Below are positions 1 to 8,866 of a stretch of 64,000 bases of DNA, piece by piece (within the stretch, counting starts at the first letter, position 1; the number at the start of each line of letters is the position of its first letter). Source of the stretch: Pseudomonas sp. LD120 (GTDB taxonomy: Bacteria; Pseudomonadota; Gammaproteobacteria; Pseudomonadales; Pseudomonadaceae); NCBI RefSeq assembly GCF_009861525.1, contig NZ_WVHL01000001.1, forward strand, positions 496,001-560,000, in the 5' to 3' direction. The notes beneath the pieces are model-generated. The model was not told the origin of the DNA. It did not search any database and worked only from the letters and a program-made list of their open reading frames with translations. Made by a program: the position numbers and the translations under genes.

Positions 1-1209
1 GCCGGCGTGCAGGCCGGCTATCCGCGCACCGAAGACCTGAACGGCTACCAGCAGGAAGGCTTCGGCCCGATGGACCGTACCGTGACCCCGAAAGGACGTC
101 GCGCCAGTACCGCCCGCGGCTACCTGGATGTGGCCAAGCAGCGCTCGACCCTGACCATCGTCACCCATGCGCTGACCGACAAGATCCTGTTTGACGGCAA
201 GCGCGCCATCGGCGTGAGCTACCTGCAAGGCAGCACCGAAGAGCGCGTGGAAGCCCGTGCCCGCAAGGAAGTGATTGTCAGCTCCGGCGCCATCGCCTCG
301 CCGCAACTGCTGCAACGCTCTGGCGTCGGCCCGCGCGCCCTGCTGGAAAGCCTGGACATCCCCGTGGTTCACGACCTGCCGGGCGTGGGTGAAAACCTGC
401 AGGACCACCTAGAGCTGTACCTGCAATACGCTTGCACCCAGCCGGTGTCGCTGTACCCCTCGCTGCTGTGGTGGAACCAACCGGCCATCGGCGCCGAGTG
501 GCTGTTCAACGGCACCGGCATCGGCGCCAGCAACCAGTTCGAGGCTGGCGGTTTCATCCGTACACGTGAAGAGTTCGAATGGCCGAATATCCAGTACCAC
601 TTCCTGCCGGTGGCGATTAACTACAACGGCAGCAACGGTGTGAAAGAGCACGGTTTCCAGGCGCACATGGGTTCCATGCGCTCGCCGAGCCGCGGCCGCG
701 TGCAACTCAAGTCCAAGGACCCGCGCCAGCACCCGAGCATTCTCTTCAACTACATGGCCACCGAGCAGGACTGGCAGGAATTTCGCGACGGCATCCGCCT
801 GACCCGGGAAATCATGCAGCAGCCAGCCCTGGACGCCTTCCGTGGCCGCGAGATCAGCCCGGGCATCGAGGTGCAGACTGACGAGCAACTGGACACGTTC
901 ATCCGCGAACACGCCGAGACCGCGTTCCACCCATCCTGCTCGTGCAAGATGGGCACCGACGAGATGGCGGTCGTGGACGGCCAGGGTCGCGTGCATGGCA
1001 TGCAAGGCCTGCGTGTGGTGGATGCCTCGATCATGCCGATCATCACCACCGGCAACCTCAACGCGCCGACGATCATGATGGCCGAAAAAATTGCCGACAA
1101 GATCCGTGGCCGTCAGCCGCTGCCCCGCAGCAAGGCTGCCTACTACGTAGCGGGCGACGCCCCGGTGCGTGGCAAGCCAATGCGCGATATCACTCCGACC
1201 GCGCAGTAA
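1..1209 (+). CDS. betA: choline dehydrogenase (GMC oxidoreductase), 5' truncated by window
   Basis: This is the C-terminal 402 residues of a flavin-dependent GMC oxidoreductase. Choline dehydrogenase oxidises choline to betaine aldehyde at the inner membrane in glycine betaine synthesis. The reading frame is open from base 1, so the FAD-binding N-terminus (about 150 residues in BetA-like proteins of around 560) lies outside. Visible family signatures are the GMC segment with [18 protein letters not shown], the GVGENLQDH block, the active-site region [10 protein letters not shown], and the C-terminal [20 protein letters not shown] flavin-contacting segment. A strong terminator follows directly, so it ends its operon. 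Other GMC alcohol dehydrogenases look similar, but the SCSCKMG and NAPT segments favour BetA. Confidence 0.9.
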   Translation, partial: AGVQAGYPRTEDLNGYQQEGFGPMDRTVTPKGRRASTARGYLDVAKQRSTLTIVTHALTDKILFDGKRAIGVSYLQGSTEERVEARARKEVIVSSGAIASPQLLQRSGVGPRALLESLDIPVVHDLPGVGENLQDHLELYLQYACTQPVSLYPSLLWWNQPAIGAEWLFNGTGIGASNQFEAGGFIRTREEFEWPNIQYHFLPVAINYNGSNGVKEHGFQAHMGSMRSPSRGRVQLKSKDPRQHPSILFNYMATEQDWQEFRDGIRLTREIMQQPALDAFRGREISPGIEVQTDEQLDTFIREHAETAFHPSCSCKMGTDEMAVVDGQGRVHGMQGLRVVDASIMPIITTGNLNAPTIMMAEKIADKIRGRQPLPRSKAAYYVAGDAPVRGKPMRDITPTAQ

Positions 1210-1217
1210 GCCGCACG

Positions 1218-1247
1218 GGCACCGACCGCAAGGGTCGGTGCCTTTTT
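1218..1247 (+). terminator. rho-independent terminator after betA
   Basis: A perfect 10-bp stem (GGCACCGACC at 1218-1227 with GGTCGGTGCC at 1233-1242), a 5-base loop and a run of five T. It begins 8 bases after the betA stop codon. Confidence 0.9.
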
Positions 1248-1450
1248 CACCTCACCGCGTATTTCCTGCCCCCGCATTGCCCGCACTGCCTCCTTGATCG
1301 CAGCCTCCGGCAGCAGCTACAGTTCTGCAACTTGCCCATCCCCTTCGCCCCGGAGTCCACCGACGCCTATATCTGTAGGAGCCGCCGGGCAGCGTTCCGT
1401 TTGCTGGCGACAAGACCCGCCCGCTATCGCGTCTCACAAGGAGGTCCTCC

Positions 1451-2893
1451 ATGTTCGACTTTCACCCCCGGCTCAAGCAGCGCTTTGCTGCCTTGCGCAC
1501 GGGCGCCGAATTCTTTTCTCTGCGCTACGTGCGCGAGTCGGACCAATACCTGTCAGTGCGCAAGAACGTTGCCGAACCACCGAGCCTGGGCCGCGACGAA
1601 GGGGCGATGCTGACCGTACGGGTGCGTGGTGTGGAAGCCTACGCCGCCACCAGTGACCTCTCGCAAGGCGGCCTGCAAGCCGCCCTCGACCGCGCCGAAC
1701 ACCTGGCTCGGGTGATCGCCGCCCACGCCCTGCTGGACCTGCGCGAGCAGCCGGTGTCCAGCCACCGTGGCGACTACCTTTCGCCGAATCTGGACCAGCC
1801 CTTCCCATCCCTCAGCGACTGCTACCAGCTGCTGGGCGACGAGTCGGCCTCGGTGCCCAAGGACGAGCGCCTGGTGAACTGGCAAGTGGGCATCGGCGTG
1901 ACCCAGGTCGAGCAGATCTACCTCAACAGCGCCGGCGCCGAGCTGCGCCAGGCTCAGCGGTTTGTCTACCCGGGCCTGGATGTCACCGCCTACGACGGTA
2001 GCGACAGTCAGACCCGCAGCCTGGGCCGGGAAAACTTCGGCCAGCAGGGCGCCGGTGATGTGATCAGCCGTTGCGGCCTGCTGGGCGCGGCGCCACGGGT
2101 GGCCGATCAGGCGCTGCAGTTGCTCCTGGCGCCGAACACCCCGCAAGGCCCTCGGGACCTGCTGCTGATGCCGGACCAGATGATGCTGCAGATCCACGAG
2201 TCCATCGGCCATCCTCTGGAGCTGGACCGCATCCTCGGCGACGAGCGCAACTACGCCGGCACCAGTTTCGTCAAACAGGAAGATTTCGGCCGCCTGCAAT
2301 ACGGTTCTTCCCTGCTCAACGTAACCTTCGACCCACTGATTCCCGAGGAGTTGGCCAGCTACGGCCATGACGACGATGGCAGCGCCGCCAGCAAGCAGTT
2401 CCTGATCCGCGAGGGGCTGCTGGTACGTCCCCTGGGCAGTGCCCTGTCGCAATACCGCAGTGGCCTCGACGGCGTTGCCAACAGCCGCGCCAGCAGTTGG
2501 AACCGCGCGCCCATCGACCGCATGGCCAACCTCAATGTCGAGCCCGGCGACCAGCCCCTGGAGCGCCTGATCGGCCAGATCGAACACGGCATCCTGATGT
2601 CCACCAACCGCTCCTGGTCCATCGACGATGCGCGCAACAAGTTCCAGTTCGGCTGCGAATGGGGCCAACTGATCGAAAACGGCGAACTCAAGGGCGTGGT
2701 CAAGAACCCCAACTACCGGGGCATTTCCGCGCAGTTCTGGCGCAACCTCAGCGCGGTGGGCGACCGCAGCACCTTCCAAGTCCTGGGCACCCCTAACTGC
2801 GGCAAGGGCGAACCCAACCAGGTGATCCGCGTCGGCCATGCTTCCCCGGCCTGCGTATTCAGCACGATTGACGTATTTGGAGGAGATGCCTGA
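1451..2893 (+). CDS. TldD-family metalloprotease, divergent from classical TldD
   Basis: 480 residues, the usual TldD length. TldD/TldE (PmbA) pairs form a heterodimeric protease that degrades unfolded peptides; the TldD subunit carries the zinc site. The metal-binding HExxxH motif is visible as HESIGHPLELDR at about residue 249. The sequence around it (DQMMLQIHESIGHP) and the GTPNCGKGEPNQ segment near the C-terminus are typical of the family. The N-terminus does not resemble the E. coli TldD N-terminus as I know it, so this is probably a paralogous pair rather than the housekeeping one. An AAGGAGG ribosome site lies just before the ATG. The stop overlaps the start of the next gene (TGATG), indicating translational coupling with its partner. 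Confidence 0.85.
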   Translation: MFDFHPRLKQRFAALRTGAEFFSLRYVRESDQYLSVRKNVAEPPSLGRDEGAMLTVRVRGVEAYAATSDLSQGGLQAALDRAEHLARVIAAHALLDLREQPVSSHRGDYLSPNLDQPFPSLSDCYQLLGDESASVPKDERLVNWQVGIGVTQVEQIYLNSAGAELRQAQRFVYPGLDVTAYDGSDSQTRSLGRENFGQQGAGDVISRCGLLGAAPRVADQALQLLLAPNTPQGPRDLLLMPDQMMLQIHESIGHPLELDRILGDERNYAGTSFVKQEDFGRLQYGSSLLNVTFDPLIPEELASYGHDDDGSAASKQFLIREGLLVRPLGSALSQYRSGLDGVANSRASSWNRAPIDRMANLNVEPGDQPLERLIGQIEHGILMSTNRSWSIDDARNKFQFGCEWGQLIENGELKGVVKNPNYRGISAQFWRNLSAVGDRSTFQVLGTPNCGKGEPNQVIRVGHASPACVFSTIDVFGGDA

Positions 2894-4230
2894 TGACCAG
2901 GACGATGAGTCAGGCCGAGCCGTTCAAGGCGTTGGTGCAGTGGCTGCAGGACGCGGTCAAGGAATCGGAGCAGTTCACCCTGAGCTATGCCGCCGAGTCT
3001 TCGGAGTTCATTCGCTTCAACCACGCCAAGGTGCGTCAGGCCGGGCAAGTGCAACAGGCCAGCCTGCACTTCAAGTTGATCGACGGTGGTCGCCACGCCG
3101 ACCTCAGCATCACCTTGAGCAACGACCCCGAGGTGGACCGTCAACGCCTGGCCGATGCCTTGCAACAACTGCGCGAAACCCTGCCGCTGCTGCCGGCGGA
3201 CCCGTACCTGATGCTCAACCACACCCGCTGGCAATCCCACCACGTGCAGGACCATCCGCTGCTCGACAGCGAGCAAGTGGTGGAGGAAATCGGCCGTGCC
3301 GCATCCGGCCTGGACCTGGTAGGCATCTATGCCGCCGGGCCTATCGGCCGCGGCTTCGCCAGCTCCGACGGGGCGTTCGGCTGGCATCAGGCCAACAGCT
3401 TCAACTTTGATTTCAGCCTGTTCCACGCCAACGGCGAGGCGGTAAAGGCCAGCTACGCCGGACACACCTGGGACAGCGAGCAATTCGCGCAGCGCTTCGA
3501 GCAGACTCGCCAACAACTGGATTACCTCGGTCGCCCACTGCGCCCCCTGGCACCCGGGCAGTACCGAGCCTACCTGGCACCGGCCGCCTTGGAAGAGATC
3601 ATCGGCATGCTGGCCTGGGGCGGTTTTTCCGCCCAGTCGATTGCCAGCAAACACAGCCCGCTGCAAAAGCTTTATGCCGGCGACGCCGCGTTGAGCCCGT
3701 TGGTGGCCCTGGACGAACAAGTCAGCGGCTCGCTGAGCCCAGCGTTTTCCGATGAGGGTTACCCGCGCAGCGACCTGTCGCTGATCGCCGCGGGCAGTGC
3801 CAATGCCCAACTGATCAACTCCCGCAGCGCCGCCGAGTACGGCCTGAGCAGCAACGGCGCCGACAGCGGCGAATACCCCGGCGCGCTGAACATGGCGGCG
3901 GGCCAGTTGTCCCAGCAGGAGATCCTCAAGCAGCTGGGCACCGGTCTGTACATCAGCAACCTGTGGTACCTGAACTATTCGGACCTGCCGGCGGCGCGGC
4001 TGACGGGCATGACCCGCTTCGCCACCTTCTGGGTGGAGAACGGCGAGATCCAGGCCCCGGTGAGCACTATGCGCTTCGACGACAGCGTCTACAGCCTGTT
4101 GGGCTCGCAACTGGAGGCCCTGACCCAGCACCGGGAACTGCTGCTCTCGGCCAGCACCTACGGCCAGCGCCAGACCGCCTCGATGCATTTGCCCGGCGCG
4201 CTGGTCAGCCGCTTGACCCTGACCTTGTAA
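2893..4230 (+). CDS. PmbA/TldE-family partner subunit
   Basis: 445 residues, similar to PmbA/TldE length. It lacks the HExxxH zinc motif of its upstream neighbour, as expected for the E-type subunit that forms a heterodimer with TldD. Recognisable family segments include SSDGAFGWHQANSFNFDFSL in the middle and the C-terminal LGTGLYISNLWYLNYSD region followed by FWVENGEIQAPV. The start overlaps the upstream stop by one base, so the two are one translational unit. Substrate is not predictable. The pair is followed by a REP-like palindrome and a separate efflux gene. Confidence 0.82.
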   Translation: MTRTMSQAEPFKALVQWLQDAVKESEQFTLSYAAESSEFIRFNHAKVRQAGQVQQASLHFKLIDGGRHADLSITLSNDPEVDRQRLADALQQLRETLPLLPADPYLMLNHTRWQSHHVQDHPLLDSEQVVEEIGRAASGLDLVGIYAAGPIGRGFASSDGAFGWHQANSFNFDFSLFHANGEAVKASYAGHTWDSEQFAQRFEQTRQQLDYLGRPLRPLAPGQYRAYLAPAALEEIIGMLAWGGFSAQSIASKHSPLQKLYAGDAALSPLVALDEQVSGSLSPAFSDEGYPRSDLSLIAAGSANAQLINSRSAAEYGLSSNGADSGEYPGALNMAAGQLSQQEILKQLGTGLYISNLWYLNYSDLPAARLTGMTRFATFWVENGEIQAPVSTMRFDDSVYSLLGSQLEALTQHRELLLSASTYGQRQTASMHLPGALVSRLTLTL

Positions 4231-4242
4231 CCACCACCGATG

Positions 4243-4283
4243 TGACGAGGGAGTCCGCTCCCGCTGGCCCGCGAAGCGGGCCC
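4243..4283. repeat. REP-like palindrome (single)
   Basis: GACGAGGGAGTCCGCTCCCGC followed by a GGCCCGC/GCGGGCC hairpin. It is the same family as both arms of the repeat pair at 43446-43562. It lies in the 194-base gap between the PmbA-like gene and the efflux gene; no terminator was seen here. Confidence 0.7.
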
Positions 4284-4424
4284 AAACCCTGGCAACCCGG
4301 AAGCGTGCGCCATTGCACGACGCCAGGTTGACGAGCGCCGCCCTTTGGGCGCCGCTCGCTCGAGCCAGCGCTTGCGCCCTCGCCACATGGCAACTGCCCA
4401 CCTTGACCGATCGACAGAGGTTTT

Positions 4425-5855
4425 ATGCCACAACACTCGCCTCTCGACGCCACCACCACCCGCTGGCTGCCCTGGGTGGTGGCCATCGCCTTCTTCATGC
4501 AATCGCTGGACGGTACCATCCTCAACACGGCGCTGCCCGCCATGGCCAGGGACCTAGCCGAAGACCCGCTGCGCATGCAAGGGGTGATCATCGCCTACAT
4601 GCTCACCGTGGCGCTGCTGATCCCAGCCTCGGGCTGGATCGCTGACCGTTTTGGCACCAAGAAGATCTTCTTCGGCGCCATCTTGCTGTTCAGCATCGGC
4701 TCATTGCTGTGCGCCCTGTCCCACTCGCTGAGCATGCTGATCGGAGCCAGGGTGATCCAGGGCCTGGGCGGCGCGCTGATGCTGCCGGTGGGTCGATTGG
4801 TGGTGCTGCGCGCCTACCCGCGCTCGGAGTTGGTGCGGATCATGGGTTTCATCACCATTCCCGGGCTGCTGGGTCCGCTATTGGGCCCGACCCTGGGCGG
4901 TTGGATGGTGCAGTACCTGACCTGGCACTGGATTTTCCTGATCAACCTGCCGGTGGGCGCGATGGGCTGCTACGCGGTGTGGCGCTTTATCCCCGACCTG
5001 CGGGGCAGTGAGCGCACCCGCTTCGATGGCTTGGGCTTCTTGTTGTTCGGCGCGGCGATGGTGCTGATCACCATCGCCATGGAAGGCCTGGGCGAACTGC
5101 ACCTGCCGCACCTGCGGGTGATGTTGCTGCTGTTTGGCGGAATGGCTTGCCTGGCGGCCTATTGGCTGCGGGCCGGGCACATCGACAACCCGCTGTTCGC
5201 CCCGTCGCTGTTCAAGGTACGGACCTTTGCCGTGGGCATCCTCGGCAACCTGTTCGCCCGCCTGGGCAGCGGCGCCCTGCCGTTCCTGGTGCCGCTGCTG
5301 TTGCAGGTGGCCTTGGGTTACTCTCCTTCCCAGGCGGGGATGAGCATGCTGCCCCTGGCGGCCGCAGCGATGTTGGCCAAGTCCATTGCCCGGCCGCTGA
5401 TCGAACGCCTGGGCTATCGCATCGTGCTCACCGGCAACACCCTGGCCCTGGGCCTGATGCTGGCGAGCATGGGGCTGGTCACTGAGCACACGCCCTACCC
5501 GCTGCTGCTGGGCATGCTGGCGGTGCTGGGGGCGATCAACTCGCTGCAGTTCACCGCGATGAACACCGTGACTCTGATCGACCTCGACGATGCCGCCGCC
5601 AGCAGCGGCAACAGCCTGTTGTCGGTGGTCGCGCAACTGTCCCTGAGCCTCGGGGTGGCCTGCGCCGGCGCGCTGCTGGGCGGTTTTACTGCACAAGTAG
5701 GCAATGACGGAGTGAACACCGTGCTTGGTGCCTTCCAGCTGACCTTTCTCACCGTGGGCATCATGGCGATGCTGGCGGCGGCGATCTTCCTCCAGCTGTC
5801 GCCCACCGATGGCCGAAGGGCGCGCAAGGTCGAGGAGCAACACATCGAGCATTGA
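4425..5855 (+). CDS. mdtD: MFS multidrug efflux transporter, DHA2 family, MdtD-like
   Basis: 476 residues, near the length of E. coli MdtD. A proton-driven inner-membrane drug/H+ antiporter with many hydrophobic segments consistent with 14 helices. The N-terminal block SLDGTILNTALPAMARDL is the DHA2 helix-1 motif. SGWIADRFGTKKIFF is the MFS loop 2-3 motif A, and GLLGPLLGPTLGGWMVQYLTWHWIFLINLPVG is motif C and its continuation. The ATG at 4425 starts the family-typical short cytoplasmic N-terminus. There is no adjacent RND/membrane-fusion gene, unlike the E. coli mdtABC context. Its drug substrates cannot be read from sequence. Confidence 0.88.
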   Translation: MPQHSPLDATTTRWLPWVVAIAFFMQSLDGTILNTALPAMARDLAEDPLRMQGVIIAYMLTVALLIPASGWIADRFGTKKIFFGAILLFSIGSLLCALSHSLSMLIGARVIQGLGGALMLPVGRLVVLRAYPRSELVRIMGFITIPGLLGPLLGPTLGGWMVQYLTWHWIFLINLPVGAMGCYAVWRFIPDLRGSERTRFDGLGFLLFGAAMVLITIAMEGLGELHLPHLRVMLLLFGGMACLAAYWLRAGHIDNPLFAPSLFKVRTFAVGILGNLFARLGSGALPFLVPLLLQVALGYSPSQAGMSMLPLAAAAMLAKSIARPLIERLGYRIVLTGNTLALGLMLASMGLVTEHTPYPLLLGMLAVLGAINSLQFTAMNTVTLIDLDDAAASSGNSLLSVVAQLSLSLGVACAGALLGGFTAQVGNDGVNTVLGAFQLTFLTVGIMAMLAAAIFLQLSPTDGRRARKVEEQHIEH

Positions 5856-5872
5856 GCCGCACAGTTCCCTTC

Positions 5873-5954
5873 GTAGGAACCGGCTTGCCGGCGATGAGGC
5901 CGCCGAGCCCGGTGCAAACCTTGCGGCCGCCTTCGCTGGCCAGCCGGCGCCTAC
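5873..5954. repeat. REPIN (inverted REP pair)
   Basis: Two inverted palindromic arms, GTAGGAACCGGCTTGCCGGCG and its partner ending GGCCAGCCGGCGCCTAC, around a GC-rich spacer. Same family as the elements at 47990-48071 and 49797-50094. It lies 17 bases after the mdtD stop. Confidence 0.8.
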
Positions 5955-6050
5955 CCAAAACCGCCCCTGCGCGGTTGCTCGTCCAGAATTTGCAGGTTGT
6001 GGGAGCGGGACTGATACACTGCGCGACATTTTGTTTTGCAGGCCAGTCCC

Positions 6051-7436
6051 GTGACCACCATCGCCACCGCTTTTAATACTTTGCCCCTGTCCGCCGCCAT
6101 GCTGGCTAACCTCGACTCCCTCGGTTATGCCCAGATGACGCCGATCCAGGCGCAAAGCTTGCCGGTGATCCTCAAGGGCATGGACCTGATCGCCCAGGCC
6201 AAGACCGGCAGCGGCAAGACCGCAGCCTTCGGCATCGGCCTGCTGAACCCGATCAACCCGCGCTACTTCGGCTGCCAGGCGCTGGTGATCTGCCCGACCC
6301 GCGAGCTGGCCGACCAGGTGGCCAAGGAAGTCCGGCGCCTGGCCCGCGCCGAAGACAACATCAAGGTCCTGACCCTGTGCGGCGGCGTGCCCTTCGGCCC
6401 GCAGATCGCCTCCCTGGAGCACGGCGCGCACATCATCGTCGGCACCCCGGGGCGCATCTCCCAGCACCTGCGCAAGGGCTCGCTGAAGCTCGACGGCCTC
6501 AACACCCTGGTGCTCGACGAAGCCGACCGCATGCTCGACATGGGCTTCTACGACGCCATCGAAGACATCATCGAGCAGACCCCGTCGCGCCGACAGACCC
6601 TGCTGTTCTCCGCTACGTACCCGGTGGGCATCAAGCAACTGGCGTCGAAGTTCATGCGTGATCCGCAGACGGTGAAAGCCGAAGCGTTCCACGACGACAC
6701 GCAGATCGAACAGCGTTTCTACGAGATCTCCCCGGACGAACGCATGAGCGCTGTGACCAAAGTCCTGCACCACTTCCGCCCGGCTTCCTGCGTCGCTTTC
6801 TGCTTCACCAAGCAGCAAGTTCAGGAAACCGTCGATCACCTGATCTCCAAAGGCATTTCCGCCGTCGGCCTGCACGGCGATCTGGAACAGCGTGACCGCG
6901 ATCAGGTGCTGGCGATGTTCGCCAACCGCAGTACTTCGGTACTGGTCGCCACCGACGTGGCCGCCCGCGGCCTGGACATCGATGCGCTGGACATGGTGAT
7001 CAACGTCGAGCTGGCCCGCGATTCAGAAATCCACATTCACCGCGTTGGCCGCACCGGTCGCGCTGGCGAAAAAGGTATCGCGGTCAGCCTCGTCGCACCG
7101 TCCGAAGCCCATCGCGCGCAAGCCATCGAACAACTGCAGAAAGCCCCGCTGAACTGGGATCAGGTCGACAACCTCAAGTCTCAGGGCGGCGCCCCGCTGC
7201 AGCCACCGATGAGCACGCTGTGCATCGCTGGCGGGCGCAAGGACAAAGTGCGCCCGGGCGATATTCTCGGTGCACTGACTGGCGACGCCGGCATCCCGGG
7301 CGCCCAGGTCGGCAAGATCGCGATCTTCGACTTCCAGTCGTATGTGGCGGTTGATCGCACCGTGGTCATGCAGGCGCTGCAGCGTTTGAACAACGGCAAG
7401 ATCAAGGGCCGTTCGCTGCGCGTGCGCATCCTCTAA
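6051..7436 (+). CDS. dbpA: ATP-dependent RNA helicase DbpA
   Basis: 461 residues from the GTG at 6051. DbpA is a DEAD-box helicase that is activated by 23S rRNA hairpin 92 and acts in 50S assembly. Motifs in order: Q motif MTPIQAQS, Walker A AKTGSGKT, PTREL, GG, TPGR, DEAD (VLDEADRM), SAT (LLFSATY), then [12 protein letters not shown] and HRVGRTGRAG. The last ~75 residues (RKDKVRPGDILGALTGDAG onward) are the DbpA C-terminal RNA-binding domain, which distinguishes it from RhlE at 38.3 kb. An in-frame TTG at 6036 would add five residues; GTG fits the family start VTTIATAFNTL better. No clear ribosome site precedes either. Confidence 0.94.
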   Translation: MTTIATAFNTLPLSAAMLANLDSLGYAQMTPIQAQSLPVILKGMDLIAQAKTGSGKTAAFGIGLLNPINPRYFGCQALVICPTRELADQVAKEVRRLARAEDNIKVLTLCGGVPFGPQIASLEHGAHIIVGTPGRISQHLRKGSLKLDGLNTLVLDEADRMLDMGFYDAIEDIIEQTPSRRQTLLFSATYPVGIKQLASKFMRDPQTVKAEAFHDDTQIEQRFYEISPDERMSAVTKVLHHFRPASCVAFCFTKQQVQETVDHLISKGISAVGLHGDLEQRDRDQVLAMFANRSTSVLVATDVAARGLDIDALDMVINVELARDSEIHIHRVGRTGRAGEKGIAVSLVAPSEAHRAQAIEQLQKAPLNWDQVDNLKSQGGAPLQPPMSTLCIAGGRKDKVRPGDILGALTGDAGIPGAQVGKIAIFDFQSYVAVDRTVVMQALQRLNNGKIKGRSLRVRIL

Positions 7437-7479
7437 CCCCACTGCTTGACCTGTAGCCGCTCCTAACGAGGACAACGTT

Positions 7480-8658
7480 TTGCGTTCTACCCAAGTCGTG
7501 ATCATCGGCGCTGGCGCCGCCGGCCTGATGTGCGCCCTGACCGCGGCCGGCCGCGGGCGCCAGGTGCTGCTGCTGGACCACGCCAACAAGGCCGGGAAGA
7601 AGATCCTGATGTCCGGCGGCGGACGCTGCAATTTCACCAACATGTACACCGAACCGGGCAATTTTCTCTCGCAGAACCCGCACTTCTGCAAGTCGGCCCT
7701 GGCCCGCTACACCCAGTGGGACTTCATCGGTCTGGTGGCCAAGCATGGCGTGCCCTACCACGAGAAGAAACTCGGCCAGCTGTTCTGCGATAACAAGTCC
7801 AGCGACATCCTCGGCATGCTCCTCGACGAGTGCCACCAGGTTGGGGTCGAGTTGCGCCTGGACACCTCGATCCAGCAGATCGAGAAGCGGGAGGCCGGCT
7901 ACCTGCTGCAGACCACCCTGGGCGCGGTGCAGTGCCAATCCCTGGTGATCGCCACCGGCGGCCTGTCAATCCCGACCCTGGGCGCCACCGGCTTCGGTTA
8001 TCAAGTGGCCAGGCAGTTCGGCCATGAACTGCTGCCGACCCGTGCCGGCCTGGTGCCATTCACCATCACCGACCAGCTCAAGGTGCTGTGCGGCGAGCTG
8101 TCGGGCACTTCGGTGGACTGCCTGGTGAGCTGCAACGGGCAGAGTTTTCGTGAAAACATCCTCTTCACTCACCGCGGCCTCAGTGGTCCGGCGATCCTGC
8201 AGATTTCGTCCTATTGGCAGCCCGGTGACAGCGTCGAAATCAATCTGCTACCGGACCTCGACGCTCTGGACTGGCTGCAACAGCAACAGGCCGAACGCCC
8301 CAACAGCGAGCTGAAAACCCTGCTGGGGGAGATCTTCACCAAGAAGATGGCCGGCTTGCTGGCCGATCACTGGTTCGTCTCCAAACCGATGAAGCAGTAC
8401 ACCCCGGTGGAGCTGGCGGACGTGGCGCAAAAACTCGGCAGTTGGCAGTTGGTGCCGGCGGGCACCGAGGGCTACCGCACCGCCGAAGTGACCCTGGGCG
8501 GGGTCGATACCCGCGAGGTGTCGTCCAAGACCATGGAATCGCTGAAGAGCCCGGGGCTGTATTTCATCGGTGAAGTGCTGGACGTCACCGGCCACCTGGG
8601 CGGCTTCAATTTCCAGTGGGCCTGGGCCTCGGGCTACGCGGCAGCGCAATACGTCTGA
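7480..8658 (+). CDS. NAD(P)/FAD-dependent oxidoreductase, YhiN/HI0933 family
   Basis: 392 residues. The N-terminal dinucleotide-binding motif VVIIGAGAAGLM is followed by KAGKKILMSGGGRCNFTN, the hallmark of the HI0933/YhiN flavoprotein family, and the C-terminal FIGEVLDVTGHLGGFNFQWAWASGYAA flavin-binding block. Its reaction is not established; these proteins are annotated as aminoacetone- or bile-acid-reductase-like only by similarity. The start is a TTG with GAGGA seven bases upstream, which I prefer to later codons because the Rossmann motif begins only six residues in. It follows dbpA by 43 bases and may be read from the same message. Confidence 0.85.
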   Translation: MRSTQVVIIGAGAAGLMCALTAAGRGRQVLLLDHANKAGKKILMSGGGRCNFTNMYTEPGNFLSQNPHFCKSALARYTQWDFIGLVAKHGVPYHEKKLGQLFCDNKSSDILGMLLDECHQVGVELRLDTSIQQIEKREAGYLLQTTLGAVQCQSLVIATGGLSIPTLGATGFGYQVARQFGHELLPTRAGLVPFTITDQLKVLCGELSGTSVDCLVSCNGQSFRENILFTHRGLSGPAILQISSYWQPGDSVEINLLPDLDALDWLQQQQAERPNSELKTLLGEIFTKKMAGLLADHWFVSKPMKQYTPVELADVAQKLGSWQLVPAGTEGYRTAEVTLGGVDTREVSSKTMESLKSPGLYFIGEVLDVTGHLGGFNFQWAWASGYAAAQYV

Positions 8659-8672
8659 GCCGCTTCGTGTCC

Positions 8673-8774
8673 CTGCCGCTGCCGCAGGCTGCGCACGACC
8701 CGAAGGGGCGCGGCGATCCAATGTCCGCTGAGGCCCTACGGACCTGTCGCAGCCTGCGGCAACGGCAACGGCAA
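8673..8774. repeat. REP pair (CTGCCGCAGGCTGCG family)
   Basis: Inverted arms CTGCCGCTGCCGCAGGCTGCG (8673-8693) and CGCAGCCTGCGGCAACGGCAA (from 8748) about 55 bases apart, between the flavoprotein gene and yccS. Related arms recur at 40234 and 40426. Confidence 0.75.
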
Positions 8775-8866
8775 CAGAATTTGCCGGCCGATGTGACGGC
8801 GGCATTGCGCCGTCGTCAATACTGGCTCAATTTAGCTGCATCGCCCCGGAAGGCCTGTCTCACTCC

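Noticed and set aside
2713-4401. A 562-residue minus-strand frame opposite the PmbA-like gene
   Set aside because: Antisense shadow rich in Q, A, G; no domain; covers several intergenic features.
6036-6050. TTG start for dbpA
   Set aside because: It adds five residues not typical of the family, and the GTG at 6051 begins where relatives do.
4878-6875. A 665-residue minus-strand frame across mdtD and dbpA
   Set aside because: It spans a REPIN and two well-supported genes on the other strand; composition is that of an antisense shadow.
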